Source: Clostridia bacterium
GTDB lineage: Bacteria; Bacillota; Clostridia; Oscillospirales; CAG-272
NCBI GenBank assembly: GCA_029010655.1
Contig: JAQXKW010000192.1
Location: 1 to 8,245, forward strand
Length of the DNA stretch: 8,245 nucleotides
Direction: 5' to 3'
Position numbers and translations under genes: made by a program. This document shows, in pieces, positions 6,938-8,245 of this stretch. Every line of letters begins with the position of its first letter. The first letter of the stretch is position 1. The notes beneath the pieces were generated by a model, which made no database searches, was not told the origin of the DNA, and saw only the letters and a program-made list of their open reading frames with translations.

Positions 6938-7082
6938 TGCCTCCCTTGTGCAAAGGGAGGGGGACCACGAAGTGGTGGAGGGATTGTATTCAAAGGGGTG
7001 CTCAAAGACAATCCCTCCGTCACGGCATACGCCGTGCCACCTCCCTGCGGTTTCACTTCGTGAAGCCATCACAAGGGAGGCA
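6938..7082. mobile_element. 145-bp MITE-like palindromic element with 13-bp terminal inverted repeats
   Basis: The ends are perfect inverted repeats: TGCCTCCCTTGTG (6938-6950) and CACAAGGGAGGCA (7070-7082). Inside, the heptamer CCTCCCT/AGGGAGG occurs in alternating orientation at 6940, 6954, 7040 and 7074, so the element can fold in more than one way. Further arms are ACCAC-GAA-GTGGT (6964-6976), an 11-bp perfect stem GGAGGGATTGT (6977-6987) with ACAATCCCTCC (7008-7018) that extends to 16 pairs with wobbles, CACGGC-ATAC-GCCGTG (7021-7036) and GGTTTCAC-TTC-GTGAAGCC (7049-7067, one wobble). It has no coding capacity and no obvious target-site duplication. Small size, terminal inverted repeats and intergenic site fit a non-autonomous mobile repeat; mobility is inferred. 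Confidence 0.65.
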
Positions 7083-7146
7083 AAGCGGCGGGAGCAATAC
7101 GGCACTCTGCCGATATGCCGAAACCGCACCGTGACAAATGACAAAA

Positions 7147-7185
7147 CGGACTGCCGCCGTGATTTTACTCACCGGCGGCAGTCCG
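7147..7185 (-). terminator. Strong intrinsic terminator, best on the minus strand (SPFH gene), possibly bidirectional
   Basis: A 13-bp perfect stem, CGGACTGCCGCCG (7147-7159) with CGGCGGCAGTCCG (7173-7185). By bulging one C at 7172-7173 it can be extended with TGA/TCA pairs around a TTTTAC loop. Read on the minus strand it is followed by TTTTGT (complement of 7141-7146), ending transcripts of the SPFH gene. On the plus strand only CTTTATATAT follows, a weaker tract. Confidence 0.75.
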
Positions 7186-7193
7186 CTTTATAT

Positions 7194-7229
7194 ATGAGCC
7201 ATCGGCTTTTGCCGTCCGGCTCATTTTTT
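7194..7229 (+). terminator. Intrinsic terminator for the plus-strand operon
   Basis: ATGAGCC (7194-7200) pairs with GGCTCAT (7218-7224), with an inner stem CGGC-TTTT-GCCG (7203-7214) and a small internal loop. Six T residues follow (7224-7229). It lies about 450 bases past the LURP-one stop codon and just before the 3' end of the convergent SPFH gene, so it would stop plus-strand transcripts before they run antisense into that gene. Confidence 0.75.
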
Positions 7230-7233
7230 GAAA

Positions 7234-8214
7234 TTAATTGTCAAATCTTTCACAGCATTCGTCCGGCTTTTCAAAAGTAGGCTCTTCGGGAGCGGCGGGG
7301 GTAACGTCTCCGATTCCCGTTGTCTCCGAAAAGATTACGTTGGATTTAACGGCATTAACGGCGTCCGTGGGAACGATAATCTTAGAAGCCTTGCCGTTTG
7401 ACATGCTGACCAAAGCCTCGTACTTTTTCAGCTCAAGCACCGCAGCGTCGGCTCCTGCCTCCTTCAAAGCGCGCAGACCGTCAGCCTCCGCCTTCTTTGC
7501 AAGGAAAATAGCCTTCGCTTCACCCTCGGCTCTCGCAATGCGGGCGTCTCTTTCACCCTCAGCCTCAAGAATCATAGCCTGCTTGTCACCCTCTGCACGG
7601 GTGATTGCAGCCGCCTTGTGACCCTCAGCCTGTAAAAGGGTTTCACGGCGGTCACGCTCCGCCTTCATCTGCTTTTCCATGGCGTTCTGAATTTCGGCGG
7701 GAGGAATAATGTTTTTAAGCTCAACTCTGCCCACCTTGATGCCCCATTGATCGGTTGCCTCGTCAAGAATGGTGGTCATTTTGCCGTTTATGGTGTCACG
7801 GGAGGTGAGAGTGCCGTCCAGCTCAAGCTCACCCACTATGTTACGGAGCGTTGTAGCCGTAAGATTTTCCAAAGCGGAAATGGGGTCAACCGCACCGTAA
7901 GCGTAAAGCTTTGCGTCGAAAATGCGGTAGTAAACCACGGTGTCAATCTGCATTGTAACATTGTCTTTTGTAATAACAGGCTGAGGCGGGGAGTCCATAA
8001 CCTGCTCTTTAAGAGTGATTTTTTTCGCCATGGACTCAAAGAAGGGAATCTTTATATGCAGCCCTGCGGTCCATGTTTTTTTGTATTTTCCGAGAAACTC
8101 AATTACAAATTCCGTTGCCTGCGGAACGATACAGATATTTTTGATAATGACTATCAAAACAAATACTGCAACTAAGGCCCAGATAATGGGCATAACAGAA
8201 AAGGAACCGGACAT
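7234..8214 (-). CDS. SPFH/band-7 (stomatin/prohibitin-like) membrane protein
   Basis: 326 residues, similar in length to bacterial QmcA/YbbK-type stomatin homologues. One hydrophobic segment at about 8-30 is a membrane anchor, followed directly by the band-7 domain (about 31-185), with typical text such as GLHIKIPF (51-58), ITLKEQVMDSPPQPVITKDNV (66-86) and VELKNIIPPAEIQNAMEKQMKAERDRR (164-190). A long helical region follows (about 180-265) in which AEG recurs every 11 residues at 196, 207, 218 and 229, a hendecad coiled-coil pattern. The tail (300-326) is acidic, Pro-rich and carries adjacent Cys320-Cys321. Family knowledge: such proteins oligomerise into membrane microdomain scaffolds and often pair with an NfeD-type protein or FtsH; no partner is in view, though upstream DNA is cut off at 8245. 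Start at 8214 is supported by CGGAGG five bases upstream. It is transcribed convergently to the wall operon. Confidence 0.93.
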   Translation of the reverse strand: MSGSFSVMPIIWALVAVFVLIVIIKNICIVPQATEFVIEFLGKYKKTWTAGLHIKIPFFESMAKKITLKEQVMDSPPQPVITKDNVTMQIDTVVYYRIFDAKLYAYGAVDPISALENLTATTLRNIVGELELDGTLTSRDTINGKMTTILDEATDQWGIKVGRVELKNIIPPAEIQNAMEKQMKAERDRRETLLQAEGHKAAAITRAEGDKQAMILEAEGERDARIARAEGEAKAIFLAKKAEADGLRALKEAGADAAVLELKKYEALVSMSNGKASKIIVPTDAVNAVKSNVIFSETTGIGDVTPAAPEEPTFEKPDECCERFDN

Positions 8215-8219
8215 ATCTG

Positions 8220-8225
8220 CCTCCG
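8220..8225 (-). promoter_or_regulatory. Ribosome binding site of the SPFH gene
   Basis: On the minus strand CGGAGG occupies 8225-8220, five bases before the ATG at 8214-8212. This decides the start. The remaining 20 bases to the window edge are AT-rich, but no full promoter can be recognised; it probably lies at or beyond the edge. Confidence 0.8.
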
Positions 8226-8245
8226 TATTAATAGATTAAGCATGA

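Larger units (their letters stand above)
6741..7146. other. Gene-free repeat-rich intergenic stretch
   Basis: About 400 bases with no convincing coding sequence. From left to right it holds a GC-rich tandem heptamer (6763-6776), a 10-base palindrome AATTGCAATT (6778-6787), a small AT stem ATTTA/TAAAT around TCGG (6788-6801), three hairpins between 6809 and 6882, an imperfect stem GC-ATTTGC/GCAAATGC (6891-6899 with 6917-6924), a 6-bp hairpin GCAGAC/GTCTGC (6923-6940) and the 145-bp palindromic element (6938-7082). From 7083 to 7146 I see nothing definite. Short open frames run through it on both strands, but they follow the symmetry of the repeats and resemble no protein. It is transcribed, if at all, as the 3' untranslated region of the upstream operon. 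Confidence 0.8.

Noticed and set aside
6809..7082. CRISPR array or tRNA/structured RNA gene
   Set aside because: There are no evenly spaced direct repeats with unique spacers, and none of the cloverleaf-like folds has tRNA landmarks such as a T-loop GTTCRA or an anticodon arm of correct geometry.
6790..7280. Several short open frames on both strands through the intergenic repeats
   Set aside because: They cross hairpins and inverted repeats, overlap one another in several frames, have low-complexity Arg/Pro/Gly-rich translations and no supporting start signals.
7238..8239. Plus-strand open frames opposite the SPFH gene
   Set aside because: They are mirror images of a well-supported coding sequence with a good ribosome binding site and family motifs on the minus strand.

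Overview
The window looks like chromosomal DNA from a low-to-mid-GC Gram-positive, most likely a gut Clostridia member of the Ruminococcus/Oscillospiraceae kind. This is an inference from the gene types, the strong AAGGAGG/GGGGA-type ribosome binding sites, the codon texture and the style of the intergenic repeats. No rRNA or marker gene is present to settle it. I see no phage or plasmid genes.

Layout. Positions 1-867 (+) hold the C-terminal part of a plasma-membrane-type (P2B-like) calcium P-type ATPase, cut off by the window edge. A short AT-rich gap with two overlapping promoter candidates (869-909) leads into four tightly overlapping genes on the + strand. These are an AsnB-type glutamine-dependent amidotransferase (942-2792), an ATP-grasp ligase resembling D-aspartate ligase (2792-4021), an aspartate/glutamate racemase (4021-4767) and a MurE-type Mur ligase (4754-6220). 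A LURP-one/YxjI-like small protein (6267-6740) follows after 46 bases. Then comes about 490 bases without a gene (6741-7233), packed with hairpins, a 145-bp palindromic MITE-like element and two back-to-back terminators. On the opposite strand, converging on this region, is an SPFH/band-7 (stomatin-like) membrane protein (8214 down to 7234).

How the genes work together. The four overlapping genes form a coherent peptidoglycan pathway. The racemase would make D-Asp from L-Asp. The MurE-type enzyme would add the third residue of the stem peptide; its specificity loop reads DNPD rather than the DNPR of diaminopimelate enzymes, which points to L-Lys or another diamino acid. The ATP-grasp enzyme would attach D-Asp to the side-chain amine of that residue, and the AsnB-like enzyme would amidate the D-Asp to D-Asn. 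This parallels the D-Asp/D-Asn cross-bridge system known from lactococci and Enterococcus faecium, where the corresponding enzymes are an Asp racemase, the Aslfm/AslA ligase and AsnH. Here all steps are packed into one operon together with a dedicated Mur ligase. That arrangement is the main point of interest. Whether it is the cell's main wall chemistry or a second, accessory stem-peptide pathway depends on whether another murE exists elsewhere in the genome.
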